The notes below the pieces were generated by a model. The model searched no databases. It worked only from the letters and a program-made list of their open reading frames with translations, and was not told the DNA's origin. Source: Acanthopleura granulata (Eukaryota > Mollusca > Polyplacophora > Chitonida > Chitonidae). Taken from it: a stretch of 64,000 nt of DNA. The stretch spans positions 682,001 to 746,000 of the forward strand of contig JABBOT010000006.1 of assembly GCA_016165875.1 (NCBI GenBank), given 5' to 3'. This document shows, in pieces, positions 23,930 through 35,432 of the stretch; positions within the stretch are counted from its first letter, which is position 1, and each line of letters opens with the position of its first letter. Position numbers and translations under genes: made by a program.

Positions 23930-23995
23930 GAGGAAAGAGAAGAGAGAGAAGAAAGAGAAGAGTGAGAAGAAAGAGAAGAGAGAGAAATAAAAGAA
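23930..23995. repeat. GA-rich simple repeat
   Basis: A purine-only run of AGAGAAGA and AAGAAAGAGA units. Such tracts are common and can adopt triplex structure. No further role is visible. Confidence 0.85.
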
Positions 23996-24664
23996 AATGT
24001 TTTTTGAGAAGCAATGTTTAGAAGCTGTTGTACTTACTCTCGTCGGTTGCCATGGAAACAATGGGGTGTACATCCGCAGCGTGCGGTGGTAGCTTATCGC
24101 CGTAATGAGACAAGACGGGACTCGTTTTCACACTTTATATTGCTGTATCCCGTTACTTTCGGAGGTTTTCTGTTTCAATTCCGCCATAATACATGCACAC
24201 ACACACTAACCATGCGCAAGAAAATTGACATATATTTCGTCTGACGCAAAGATTGGGCGGGGTCTTTTATTACTCAAAGCACTGTTTACTTATTTTGGTT
24301 ACTTAATTCATATTTAACGGCTTGCTCTTGAGACTTTCTTTAAACAATATGTGTGTGTTAAGATTTGGCACTGAGGATGCCGGTAGATCACTGTTTTATA
24401 TCTGCGACGAGGCCTCTCTCATCTGAGCGTATAAGGTGTCTGCTTGCTTTTCCCCATTTCCTCAAGTATTTTTCTACCCGCCTGATTAATACATAACGCA
24501 AATAACAGCCTTCAACAAAACAAACTATGCGAGGGTTTTTCTGCTTGATTACACGATTATTTCACACAGAGCAGGCAATACCTAGACAAGCCAAAGAGTT
24601 CTGGTGGGTCAATTCACGTACCAGTTTTTCTTCTGACCGCCTTACCACGCCCTGGAAGCTTTTA

Positions 24665-24752
24665 TTCATTCACCAGAACATTCCTCGCGTCTTTCCGTCG
24701 TCATTGCAAACTGTTAACTGCTTGTGGTGCATGGGTCAGTCCTTATGTTTTA
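24665..24752 (+). repeat. Family D, 5' half
   Basis: Matches the first half of the copies at 22680 and 36080 (CCAGAACATTCCTCGCGTCT, then CATTGCAAACTGTTAACTGC). The second half is missing here but appears at 25319, so one element may have been split by about 565 bp. Confidence 0.55.
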
Positions 24753-24856
24753 CTTTCTATACTTTCTTATGTAACAGAACAAAAGCAGAAGACAATCTCT
24801 TTGAGGAGCCTTTGAAACCTGTAGTAGGAAAACGCCTAAAGGATGAAGAAAATTAA
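24731..24856 (+). CDS. Doubtful 41-codon frame ending in an acidic/basic tail
   Basis: ATG 24731 to TAA 24854-24856. The peptide has a short hydrophobic start (SLCFTFYTFLC) and a charged end containing PVVGKR, the form of an amidation/dibasic cleavage site in neuropeptide precursors. Alternatively, a 3' splice site (TTCTTATGTAACAG, ending near 24778) would make the last 25 codons a terminal exon. It starts inside family D and spans its broken end, which argues for chance. Confidence 0.12.
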   Translation: MGQSLCFTFYTFLCNRTKAEDNLFEEPLKPVVGKRLKDEEN

Positions 24857-25318
24857 AACAAAGATTATCAAAAAATATCAGAACTTTTCCACTAGTTGTC
24901 TACTACTGTAGCAATACATGGAGAAAATACAAACACTAACAATCAACACTGACACAAAGAGAAATGGACCGAGAGCTAGGGAGTCTGATATCATTAACAG
25001 ACTCCACAGTCTGTGAATTGCGCAAGTATTACGCAAGGGCAAACACGAGTAAAACCTGTCGACATCTAAATTTATTTCACAAATCAAACCGGACGGCAGG
25101 GTGATGCAAAACTGTGAGTGCCCATGTCCTGGTCACCGTGCACAAAAACCAAACAATCAGTTAGAGCCGCAGAGTAACAGATCCAGCTCATAGGCCTATT
25201 ATACAGGTGAAGAAGGAGCTTTCGACCAGGCTGCTACAGTAATCAGGGACCACGTGTTGTTCTTTTCGAGAACGTGCCTGCACATCCATGACGTCATATG
25301 ACTCATATGCATGTCACA

Positions 25319-25433
25319 TTAGTTCTTTGAGGAACTTTTTTTCGGAAACAAGTCTTGCGATTATTGACCCTAAATGCCCATCTTGGTTGACGGCTGGCAT
25401 GCGAATGTCAGTTCTGACGCCTAGATTTATCAG
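25319..25433 (+). repeat. Family D, 3' half
   Basis: Matches the second half of 36080-36308: TAGTTCTTTGAGG, CTTGCGATTATTGACCC, TTGGTTGACGGCT and GACGCCTAGATTTATC. It probably belongs to the same element as 24665-24752. Confidence 0.55.
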
Positions 25434-25605
25434 TCCACACCATAAGTACTAGTCTGCTTGTCCCTTGTAGGGCTTGCAGTAGCTCTACTATGTGCGCTAC
25501 TTTGCTGAAGTATATCTTCACGCCTTGCGTTTTCATGTACACATTGCTATGCAGTTTACCATACAATGATTATGTATTCTTTTGTTAAGCCTGTATCTGC
25601 CAATC

Positions 25606-25812
25606 ATGTCCGAAAAACTAAAACTGTCTCTCTTCTTGTTTATTATCTTTATAGTCTTGTCACGTTTTGCAACAAAGACAGAAGACGACAACAGAAATAC
25701 TCTAGGAGAGCTAAACGGACACTGGAGGGGGCAATCCAAGAGTGTTAGTCCTTATGCTGATGGGCATTTAGGGGTGCTTTTAAAGTTACGTTGTTTGCAG
25801 CCTATGGGATGA
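25606..25812 (+). CDS. Candidate small secreted peptide, 68 aa
   Basis: ATG 25606 (A at -3) to TGA at 25810-25812. The N-terminus has classic signal-peptide layout: a basic start (MSEKLKL), a hydrophobic core (SLFLFIIFIVL) and a small-residue cleavage region (SRFA|TK). The remaining 46 residues are hydrophilic (TEDDNRNTLGELNGHWRGQ) with one cysteine near the end. I recognise no family. There is no poly(A) signal close by, and T-rich DNA can mimic a hydrophobic core, so the call is tentative. An in-frame upstream extension of 8 codons exists without a better start. Confidence 0.3.
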   Translation: MSEKLKLSLFLFIIFIVLSRFATKTEDDNRNTLGELNGHWRGQSKSVSPYADGHLGVLLKLRCLQPMG

Positions 25813-27106
25813 CCCGCGTGTGGGAGAATCACTGCCTCTCTAAGAGGGCAAATCATTCTAAATGCTAGTCTGTTAGAGCATTTTAACTACTGGGTCAAGA
25901 AACGTGTTTGTTTTCATTCTTTAATTACTTTAATTAAATCATAAATTTAATTTTAAATCATCTGATACTGGACGCCGGTTTCAGAAAACTCAACAGTACG
26001 GCTACATTCACGCCGCCGCCGCCATTTTTGATTCCTGTAGAGAAAACTTGACAACGACTGGATGAAATTTATTCCAGCTTGTTTCTGTTCTGAACTATGT
26101 CTTCCCTTAAACATCAAATAATCCCAGGAATGCTTTATTTCTGCCACCCCCCCCCCAAAACAAACAAAAAAAAAAAAACAAAACAAAAAAAACCCGCCGT
26201 ACTCGGTGGAGATGATAATGCCAAAGGTAACGACATTATTTGGAGGGACATAGTTCTGAGGTTCCATGACCTCCCCGCCATGTTTACGAGCTGACACAGG
26301 TGTTTCTAAAACTGAAATGGCTCTGTCACGTGGCATGTCCAGGCTAAATTATTTTCCATATTCTCTTTCTTTTTTGCCTCGCACTGTAGCGCCTACATTT
26401 TTTTTACGCGTATGTCCGTTTCGGAATAATCCGGGTATCTGTTGATTTATTTTCTCCCTCTAAATTAACTCCACAAATATTCCAAACCAGTTCGATCGGA
26501 CTCGGCAGCTGAAACACGCTCTTCGAGCAGATGAGGTTGGAGGTGTCATGTGACACTGGTCACGTGAGAGCAGCCCCGGGCTTGATGCACTGTCGAGATC
26601 GGCCTGGAAACAAAAGAAATTAACTCCTCGGGATGAAGGATATTCTCGGATAACGCGGCAGGTGGCCCGGTTACCAAGCAACAGCTGTCAAATGACGACC
26701 AACGCTGGTTGGACAACGATAGCTCGGGGATATGGCCTTTCCAATCATACGTCTTTTGTTTCCGTGCTGGATATGAATATTCATGAGCTGACTGACCAGC
26801 CAGATCGATGCATTAGAGTTATGGGGCAGAACATTATTGTGGACTTGGAAAGACATGTGAATGGTAAAAGCGGGAAGTTGTGAGTTGGGGAGAGCGAAAT
26901 AGAGAAAATACAATTGGTTAGATTAGAAATTATTTTGAGTGGAGAAATGAGAAACCACGTTCGAACTGCGTTCAAGAGTTAAAATTTGGTGTGTGGACAT
27001 ATGTCAGATATAAATTTTGAGAGAAGCTTTGAGACTTGACCAAGAAGAAAACGTCGATAATATAGCAATGTGTTACATAGATGTATATAGTGAATTCATA
27101 GTCTGA
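25813..27106. other. No supported gene; A- and C-homopolymer tracts
   Basis: Includes poly(C)/poly(A) runs at about 26147-26195. On the minus strand an AAAATGGCGGCGGCGGCG motif (about 26013-26030) resembles a YY1-type start element, but the frame stops after a few codons. Frames at 26662-26883 (+) and 25953-26336 (-) are unsupported. Confidence 0.35.
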
Positions 27107-27292
27107 TGCAACCCAGGTCACACTGGCTTCCTCTCCTGTCGTACGTGGGAGGGTCCGACAGCAACGTGCCCATGGCCGTGGGTTTCCTCCGTGCTCTGTC
27201 CGGTGTGCTCCCAACATAATGCTGACCGCCGTGGAATAACGGAAATATTCTCGAGTACGGCTTAAAACCCCAGTCAAATAAATAAAGAAATA
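27107..27292 (+). repeat. SINE-A copy, head truncated
   Basis: Runs from the B-box flank (CACACTGGCTTCCTCTCC) through a mutated core to CTCGAGTACGGCTTAAAAC and AAATAAATAAAG. Confidence 0.9.
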
Positions 27293-28602
27293 TTCTTCTG
27301 TGCAGGTCATGCCACTCTCACGCCCATTGCTCTACTGATTACTTCTGGTTGGATCGAATGGCGACTCACGCGGTTCAGTGCCGACACATTGTTGGGGTTC
27401 GTACAGCAAACGGTTCTACGTGAACGACGCTTTAAAATACATGAAGACTATAGCACATAAATTAATACCAGCCAGGGTGGGGACGACAGCGCTATAAAGA
27501 ACCCTCTGATAAATCGAACTTCATACAAACTTCAGGTCAAAATTCATACTCTGAAATACAATGAATGTTGAAGGAGGAATAATATACCGGATGACAAAAT
27601 AATGACCTTGATGAAAAATGGCTTTTAATGCTAAGTTGATTTATATTGCATCATAATCCCACCATAATTCTGTGTGTGATTAGCACGGTTGATTGCTACA
27701 AAAAAACAACAAAAAACAAAAAACAAAACAAAAAAAATGAGAAAAAAAATGTATGTGACATCATACACTAAGGGTCATTAAGGGCAGATAAGAGTGTAAA
27801 GAATACCAATCTTCACGAAATTTAGCCTATCGGTCTTGAAACAAATATTTCTTTTAAAAATCTGGCGATTTCTACTCTTAAATCACTTCGGCTCCATGTT
27901 TCAGAAACCTCTACGATATAATGTGCCAATTTTGCGCAAAAAAATTGATCAACCGGGACAGTTAACCCTCAAAAGGCGATAGTTGAGAACGTGTGTTCTG
28001 GCTATTGTCATGGACTGTGACAAACCGGAAAGGAAAGGCGACCTAGGAAAAGGGACAATACAATTGTAGTCTTTCTTAACACTGCGCGTGTTCCGGTGAA
28101 AGGCAGTTTGACAACAAAGTGAATAAATAGTCATTTTACATTCGTTGACGTAATTTTGTCCACTGATATGTCAGCTCAGTGGATTGGCTGATATCGGCTA
28201 ACCATGCTGTAATGGGAAATAACAAACTAATGGCCATTAATCATACATATGGGACCCGCATATTTACGCAGGCTCAGTGCTTCTGCAGAACGAGTTAATG
28301 TCTGTTCCGAGAAAGCTGCAAATTAAGAACAGTTGATGAAAACGTTGATATTACGTTCTAAGCTCTATGCATGTGCATGAATGTATCTTTGACACTAATG
28401 TATTAAGGCCTGCGATATATCCATTTGTATGAGCCTAAGTTTGATACCGGTGTAAAGATATTAGGGTCTAAGCATCTGTGTGAGCCTAACCCTGATATCA
28501 GCCTACTTACATTATTCTCTTTGCACTCCTTTGAATCTAAGCTCGATACTGATGCCTTACAATATGTGCGTATGTATTTAAAATATAATAGGTTTGGGGA
28601 AG
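27293..28602. other. No supported gene
   Basis: AT-rich, with an A-rich run at about 27700-27750. A degenerate TGAGCCTAA...GATA motif recurs at about 28430-28500. Confidence 0.4.
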
Positions 28603-28818
28603 TTAAGGAATTATGTGAGTTCAAGACCAGCTCATGCTGGCTTCCTCTTCGGTCGTACGTGGGAAGGTCTGCCAGCAACCTGCGGATGGTCGTGGGTTTC
28701 CCGCCGGGCTCTGCCCGGTTTCCTCCAACCATAATGCTGGCCGCCGTCGTATAAGTGAAATAATCTTGAGTACTGCGTAAAACACCAATCAAAGAAATAA
28801 ATACATTAAGGAATTATG
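28603..28818 (+). mobile_element. SINE-A with 13-bp target-site duplication
   Basis: The element (28616-28805) is flanked by perfect 13-bp direct repeats, TTAAGGAATTATG, at 28603-28615 and 28806-28818. It starts at the B box (TGAGTTCAAGACCAGCTC) and ends in AAAGAAATAAATAC, so it is 5'-truncated. The core is close to consensus, indicating a relatively recent insertion. Insertion was presumably by LINE-encoded machinery acting in trans, as for SINEs generally. Confidence 0.95.
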
Positions 28819-30404
28819 AATCTAAGATAGCAACAGATCCCTGAATGAAAACTTCGGATTCCTAGAAGCACATGCATGAATGTCACAGGTTACCGGAAAC
28901 AGGCGGGATTTGGAGTTTCTTCGAAAACGCAACAAAAAGTTGATTAGGGCATGTATGAAATCATACTATTTACAGTAAATCCCCAATCTCATGTCAGGGC
29001 ATGCTCAGGGCGGCTAAACTGGCTTCTTTGGCATGGTGGTCAGTCTAGCAGGATATGCCCGTCTTACTGGTGTCACATTAATGTAACTTGATCTGGTGTC
29101 ATGTCTGGTGTCAGAATAATGGGACTGGGTCTGGTGTCATGTCTGGTGTCGTCTAAATGGAAACAGTGCCAATATAATTATGAATGCCTTCAAAACGGGC
29201 CAGCTACAAAGATACCCCGTAATAATATAATCAAAATAATGTTGAACATCTTAAGAAAACAAACGTAAACCTATCAACAGGAAAAAGTCTAAATTTATAT
29301 TAAAATCAAATGGTTCCTTGGCCATGTTTAATACACCTAAATTTCTGGGAAATCTTTACCTATAACTTGGCATGAATGCGTTGTATATGGTAGGGAATAA
29401 AGACTAGGACTTTTTTGCATTCTTCTCCAATTTCTGGTCTCAAAGAAGGCAACAAAACATAAGAAGTAGATAGATAATGAGGTGATAATGGTCCAGTTCC
29501 CAACTCACCCCTTTTATCAACGCCTCTGCTTATATCCTATTCTGAATGGAAGAAATTCCTTACTGACCTTTCATGCTGCAATAGATGGACGAAACTGGCC
29601 AATTTGCAGAAGCTGAGCCTACGCTGGTCACATGACAAAATTGCCCGGTGTTGGACTGAGTGCCACGTTGATGATCAGCTTTGAAGCAAACAGATGAACG
29701 CCACATGGAACATTGGTCAAGGAGGAATTACTCGTCGAGAGTTAAACGTAACCTTTTGTAACAATGATTAAACGAGAACATTACTAAACCTACCCTGACG
29801 TGTGGGTTCATTTTCTAATTTTCCCAAGAACTTTTTGATGTTCGGAATGCAATACAATTTTCTTCTTTAAAAAATGGAATTAATAATCGAGTGGTCGGAT
29901 CGTATACACCATTAAAATCTTCATTTAATATCTGACATAATCTTTATGTCAGATACTAGCAGATAGCTGGTATCCGGCGTTGATGGGAGACTGGAAATGG
30001 GCTGAACTCCGAACCATTTCTAGACAGCGTGAAATTTGCCCATGGAAAGAGGACAAAACACAAGCTGTGGTATGATGGCAGCCTGTGCGGTGGATCGATA
30101 TGCAGACTGGGGAGTACGGGGTAGTACGGGGGGCGGTGAGTTCATCTGGCGGTCACCACGGCGAGAGAGCGAGAGGCACAGCGGGAAACTACGACGCGAA
30201 TATGCGTAATGCTAGGGGCACCCAGTGCGAAGGGAACGTGGAGGTGGGACAGGGGTGTTCTGGCCTGTTGTGCTGAGGAAAAGAGGCCTGGGGTGGGTAG
30301 AAGGGTGGATGGGCAATGTGGAGAAAACAGAGAAATTGTGGAACAGGTTGAAATTCGTGCAGCCTTATTTCAGTACATAAGACTGCGATATAAAGAGTAA
30401 AAGC
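28819..30404. other. No supported gene; 44-bp duplication at 29085-29150
   Basis: TCTGGTGTCATGTCTGGTGT occurs twice about 44 bp apart near 29094 and 29131. A G-rich stretch at 30080-30330 has a 63-codon frame (30085-30276) with no recognisable domain. Confidence 0.4.
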
Positions 30405-30540
30405 TGAACAACGACGACAGCTGGCAAGTTTGCCAAATGGTCACACGTCATCGGTGAAATCAAGACTCTTGACAATGTACGTCAGATAGGGTTTCATCTT
30501 AACTGTTCATGCAAATGGTTAAATTGTAGCAAGTTAGACA
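30405..30540 (+). repeat. Dispersed repeat family C, copy 3
   Basis: AACAACGACGACAGCTGGCA, CAAATGGTCACACGTCATCG and TTAACTGTTCATGCAAATGG align with copies 2 and 4. Confidence 0.6.
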
Positions 30541-31160
30541 TTCTCTAACAAAGTCCTGTTAAGCATTCAGCACCATGCAGATAACCAGTGGGGAGGACGG
30601 GTGTATCAAGAGACAAACAAAAGCGCTGTAGATCAAATTGCAAAAGAAGTAGATTACAGTGCATTCGCAAGTGGCGATATTCGAGTTTCCGAATATGGGC
30701 CATGCTGAATGCCCAGTGTTGTAAAATATGCGGAATCACGTCTTCCGAGCCATTGTCCTTATACTCATTTTTGTAAGAATAACATTTTGCGTCTAAAAAC
30801 CTCATTGAAGGATTAAATTCCATCATCTGTACATAATTTTTAAATCAGACATTAGTGTCACGTGTGATGGCACGTGTCTAACGTTATGACAAGGGATCAT
30901 GCTATTTCGTGGTTGAAGCATACGCTGGCACCGGGAAAACCAACTGGTTGGATATTTACATTTGTCAAAGCAACCAATTCTGGTGCACATGTTTCCTTTC
31001 AAAGATGATTTTTTTTACATCTGTTTGATGCAAACAACGGCAGGTTGTTTTTGTTGTTTTTTTTTTTAATTCAAATACTCGACGAGGACTATGCAGTTAC
31101 TGTGGCTTTGTTTCAGCATGCAGAGGTTTTATAATTCAACCCATAATGATCACCATGGCC
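30541..31160. other. No supported gene
   Basis: Opposing frames at 30545-30826 (-) and 30588-30776 (+) overlap. A T-rich run lies near 31048. Confidence 0.4.
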
Positions 31161-31448
31161 TCAAAACGGAAGGTGTTTCTGTCGGTTAGCGCGTTAGCGC
31201 AGCGCAATGACCCAGTAGCCTCCCACCAATGCGGTCGCTGTGTTCAAGCCTAGCTCATGCTGGCTTCCTCTCCGACCATACGTTGGAAGGTCCGCCAGCA
31301 ACCTGCGGATGGTGTAGGGTTTACCCCGGGCTCTGCCCTGTCTCCTCTCACCATAATGCTGGCCGCCGTCGTATAAGTGAAAAATTCTTGAGTATGGCGT
31401 GAAATACCAATGAAATAAATAAATATATAAATAAATCAAAACGGAAGT
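31161..31448 (+). mobile_element. Full-length SINE-A with 12-bp target-site duplication
   Basis: The element 31173-31436 (264 bp) lies between perfect 12-bp repeats, TCAAAACGGAAG, at 31161-31172 and 31437-31448. It has the head (CGGTTAGCGCGTTAGCGCAG), a B-box region (GTGTTCAAGCCTAGCTC), the core, the 3' domain and an AAATAAATATATAAATAAA tail. It is the best full-length reference copy in the window. Confidence 0.95.
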
Positions 31449-31876
31449 TTGTGCATAGTTTATTTCTTCAAACGTCAACAGGTAAAAAAATCCTGTCAGA
31501 CACCAGTAAATAGAATCTATACAAAACAGCCGAGAGAAATAATAGCGTAAAAGCATGTAATAATATTATGCGGTATAATAAGTAAATGCTTCAGTGAAAT
31601 AATGACATTGACTTTTACACACGTGCCCCACCAGAGCAAATACAGTTCCTAGTGCTTGTTGCTCAACCTAAATTTTCTCTTACACCTACCAGTTTAAATG
31701 TTTCATTTATGGGTCATTTTTCTATCTAATGTACTTTATTCCCAAAGAACCCGTTAATATCCTTAGAGCACATATTTCTTTTACGAAATCCATGTAGGTT
31801 AACTCAATGCAGCCCATTGGCAAGCTGTGAAACTGGTACAACTTGGGATAACATCTGCTTATAGAGTATAACGTGA
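31449..31876. other. No supported gene
   Basis: Short AT-rich interval between the SINE and the 18-bp array. No structure was seen. Confidence 0.4.
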
Positions 31877-32185
31877 ATGGTTTATAGTTACTGATCAGTT
31901 TACAGTTACTACTGGGTTTATAGTTACTGATTGGTTTATAGTAACTGTTGAGTGTATATTTACTGATGGGTTTAAAGTTATTGATGAGTTTATAGTTACT
32001 GATGAGTTTATAGTTACTGATGGTTTTACAGTTATTGATGAGTTTATAGTTACTGATGAGTTTATAACTAGTGATGAGTTTGTGGTTACTGATGAGTTTA
32101 TAGTTACTGAAGTGCTTGTGTTTACTGATCAGTTTACAGTTACTGGTGGGTTTACAGTTACTGATCAGTTTACAATTACTGGTGA
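31877..32185. repeat. 18-bp minisatellite, about 17 copies
   Basis: Unit GATGAGTTTATAGTTACT, with variants such as GATCAGTTTACAGTTACT. Since 18 is a multiple of 3, a minus-strand frame of 167 codons (31722-32225) reads as a six-residue repeat (NYKLIS). The plus strand reads a leucine-rich repeat. Both are by-products of the array. Confidence 0.95.
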
Positions 32186-33918
32186 ACAAAGTGAACAGCG
32201 CACGAAATTGTGATCCACCGTTCAAAGTGTTTAATTATTTATTGACTCATTTGAGTGGCATTTTACGAAGATACGCTTGTCAGCGGCATACATTGGGCAA
32301 GGCTTGGCTTCAACCTTTGACCTCGCTTGATGAGATACCGTTTTCGGAGCGTGGCGTTCACACTTGTGGAATTCGAGCACGGATTCCGTTTCCTAGGTAA
32401 ATCTAATTAACTAATAAACTGTCGGTTATTTAGTTGAGCAATTGATCCTCAGAGAAATTACGACTGTGTTGTTATTGTGTTTGTTTTTACGTAAATTAGA
32501 ACACTGACTAGGTTATACATTGACCAGTTCTCGATGCGAGACAACTACCCAGGCAAATACAGTCATCAAGTCACCCTTTACAAATATGGGCACGTTGGGA
32601 AATTTCACTCAACAAATCCACCTTGTTTCTCAAATCTTCGTAGTTGGAGTACCTATGATCGTTCTACAATTTATTCAATCAGAGAGCTATATGTAACGCC
32701 CACGTTTAAAAGTTAAAGGACGCTGATTGGTCAGTGAAAATCGGTGACGATTTTCCTCTCCGGACCGGCAAAAATGCAAAATATCTGTTCGAATCCGTGG
32801 CTGGAACCTTGCTGCTTTGTACGTTTTGCTGCTATACCCATTTTGCCACGAAATCGGAACGGAATTCGTTACGTCCCAGGACCGTTTCCTTGCCTGGTAT
32901 GAACTTAGCTAGACCTAACTGAAAGCCAATGCTGTCATGCGATCGCCAATCAAAGAAACATTTGGACATAGGTTCAGTCTGAACATTTATATTACAGAAA
33001 TTTATAAGACATATAATTAAGCAAACTGGCAATCACTTCTGGAGCAAAGGCGTCATTCGCGCATGACTTCAATCAGAACAGATATGTCAGCGTCTATACC
33101 TGAGACAGTCTTCGTGAATTTTTGTAATTCACTTCAGTCATTTACATGTGTGATATTTGCTGTCTGCGTGTAATTTTTTTATAATTAACTTCATTCATTT
33201 CCATGCAGACTACAAGAATAAGTTATGTCATTAGCATCATTACACTCATTATCTTAAGATTAATTATCTTAATCGTTCTAAAAGCCAGACACCACATTTG
33301 CGTTAAAAGCATTCAAACTTTGATACTACAATATATCATTAGGAACTTTATCGTAAGAGTAGACCTCGTCATTTACAAGTTAGCTTGGCGTACGGGTAAT
33401 GTTAAACCTAATACTATTAATTTCGTTGGCTGTAATGAAGTAAATGGCCGTGGACAGTGCATGAGACCATTTCATGAAGGGGTCTATATCTTCGAAATTT
33501 CTTGAACAAAACAATTCTTGCATGCTTATTTATATATTCAAGACATTAATGGTATTTTTTGTTGTCCGAGGGCAGAATATGCACAATGATTATAATGGAA
33601 ATCAATATGCATCGTTCTGATAACGACTCTAACCTATTACTTCACTGGCGAGTTGATTAGGGAGTTGACTGGTGGATTGATGACTCCAGTGATTTACTGC
33701 TTGCCTATCTATCTACCTAAATGACTGCATTATTTACTAAGGAATATTATCTAAATTTAACGCAACCATTATATTTAATTCATTGACTTCAAATCCTTCA
33801 TTAAAGGAAAGTGACTACAAAAATCTGAACATTCGTTTATTTTTTCAGTGAATGGTTATTTTGTGATAAAAGTGACTGCTTGGCTATGATAGAATTATTA
33901 TTGCAACAGCCCATAAGT
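32186..33918. other. No supported gene
   Basis: AT-rich. The motif CTGTTCGAATCCGTGG near 32786 resembles a B box, but no tRNA or SINE body can be built. A 100-codon frame (33203-33505, +) is isoleucine-rich and unsupported. Confidence 0.4.
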
Positions 33919-33980
33919 AATTTATTTAATTATTTATTTGATTGGTGTTTTATGCTATGCCCAAGAATATTTCACTCAAA
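33919..33980 (-). repeat. SINE-A 3' fragment
   Basis: Reversed tail TATTTGATTGGTGTTTTATG followed by CCAAGAATATTTCACTC; then the match stops. Confidence 0.8.
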
Positions 33981-34531
33981 GAGGGATGGTCGCTAAAATT
34001 TGGATTTTTAAACAAAATCTTATTGCGACCCCTTAACGTCTGTGGTTATTCGAATTCAACACAAAGAGGGCGTGCCATGTTCGACGTTGTAACACCGTCA
34101 CAACCACAACAACATTTGCACCAACCTATCAAGCATTTCATTTTGCGACAACTGTCCACCAATTACAAATGCTTGTCAACTTGCTGAGCTCTCTTTGGCG
34201 CCTCTTTTTTGGAGATCCTGTTAAGAGCGAGGCGTGAATCCTTCTCTTTGGCTTGTCATCAGCAGCGTTTGTTTACAAATGAAGTTTACTGAGCGTTGTG
34301 CGCATGCTCCAGTTCCACTGAATTGACAGTCCCTCATTTAAATATTCTCCCGGACTTTTAAGTTTTTTCCTTTTTTTCTTTTGTTACTTTTAAACTCTGA
34401 CTTTATGGGACAATCCTGGAGTTGAGAATAACGGAAGTCGTATAATTTTTACTTGAGAAAAATACCTAATACTCAGGTCACTCTGTAATAACGCTAACAT
34501 ACCTAATATTTGGGCGACCATGTCCCTTTAA
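33981..34531. other. No supported gene
   Basis: No exon-like frame or repeat copy was recognised. A short T-rich run lies near 34365. Confidence 0.4.
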
Positions 34532-34641
34532 ACGACGGCGCCCAGCATTAGGGTTGAAGGCAACAGGGCAGAGCCCAAGGAACACCCACGACCATCCACA
34601 GGTTGCTGTCGGACATTCCTACGTGAGGCCAGAGAGGAACA
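34532..34641 (-). repeat. SINE-A core fragment
   Basis: Reversed core with ACGACGGCGCCCAGCATTAG, then CCACGACCATCCACAGGTTG. Tail and head are missing. Confidence 0.8.
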
Positions 34642-35204
34642 TTCCATAAATAAAAAACAGAAATAGAGGGTTCGTGTCAGAGCATCATAACGGTCAGAAA
34701 TTTTGAAGATTAACTTTGCAACTGAATGCTAATAGAAATATTGTGATAAATTATTCAGAGATGCGTTCCTAGCGTTTAGCGGGCGAGCTAACTCTTTGGG
34801 CTATTGAAGCGCTCTTATGCAATCCGTCTTGTCAGTCAAGTAGCACTTCTGGGCCTTTCTGTGGAAATCTTGTTTTTAGAGTTTTTAGACAACTTACATA
34901 AAGTGTTTCATATTCACCTTAATCATGAAATGTTAATCAGGCTATTTTGGTAAGTTAGTTTCCCTAACTGACTGTGGCTGATCGCCATGCATAGTCGAAA
35001 ATTTTGTTGGACGTAAACGGAAATAGATTCCCAAGATTCACGAGGGTCACAAGATGTTCAAATCTTTTCAATAGCTTTAATACATCATAAAGTCCCAAAT
35101 TCTGTGCGGTATAATAGGTCACTACTTGATCATTCAATTAATCCAAAATCTTGAAATATAAACCGTTCAAACGTGCTGTGGGTTCAACTCTTTTGAATGT
35201 TTAG

Positions 35205-35432
35205 GTGGCCGAGGTGGTTGGCGCTCCAGAGCACATGGACTACGGCTTCAAGTCCAGTTTCCGCTGGCTTCCTCTCCATGGAAGCGGGATGGTCCGCCAG
35301 TAACCTCTGGATTGTCGTGTTTCCTCTGGGCCCGGTCCGGTTTTCCGCCCACCATAATCACGTCCACTCTCGTAGAAGGCAAGCATTCTTCACTCACGGC
35401 GTAAAACACCAATGAAATAAATGAACTTAAAC
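35205..35432 (+). repeat. SINE-A with clear tRNA-like head
   Basis: Begins GGTGGCCGAGGTGGTTGGCG, which resembles the 5' end and A box of type II (Leu/Ser) tRNAs. The B box follows (GGCTTCAAGTCC near 35246), then the core and an AATAAATGAAC tail. It is the best evidence here that SINE-A descends from a tRNA of this class. Confidence 0.85.

Noticed and set aside
28425..28792. Overlapping 109- and 129-codon frames on opposite strands
   Set aside because: Both lie largely in a SINE-A copy with a target-site duplication.
31722..32225. 167-codon minus-strand protein
   Set aside because: It is a direct read-through of the 18-bp minisatellite.
35205..35260. A tRNA-Leu or tRNA-Ser gene
   Set aside because: Only the A and B boxes match. 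No anticodon arm or acceptor stem pairs, and a SINE body follows.
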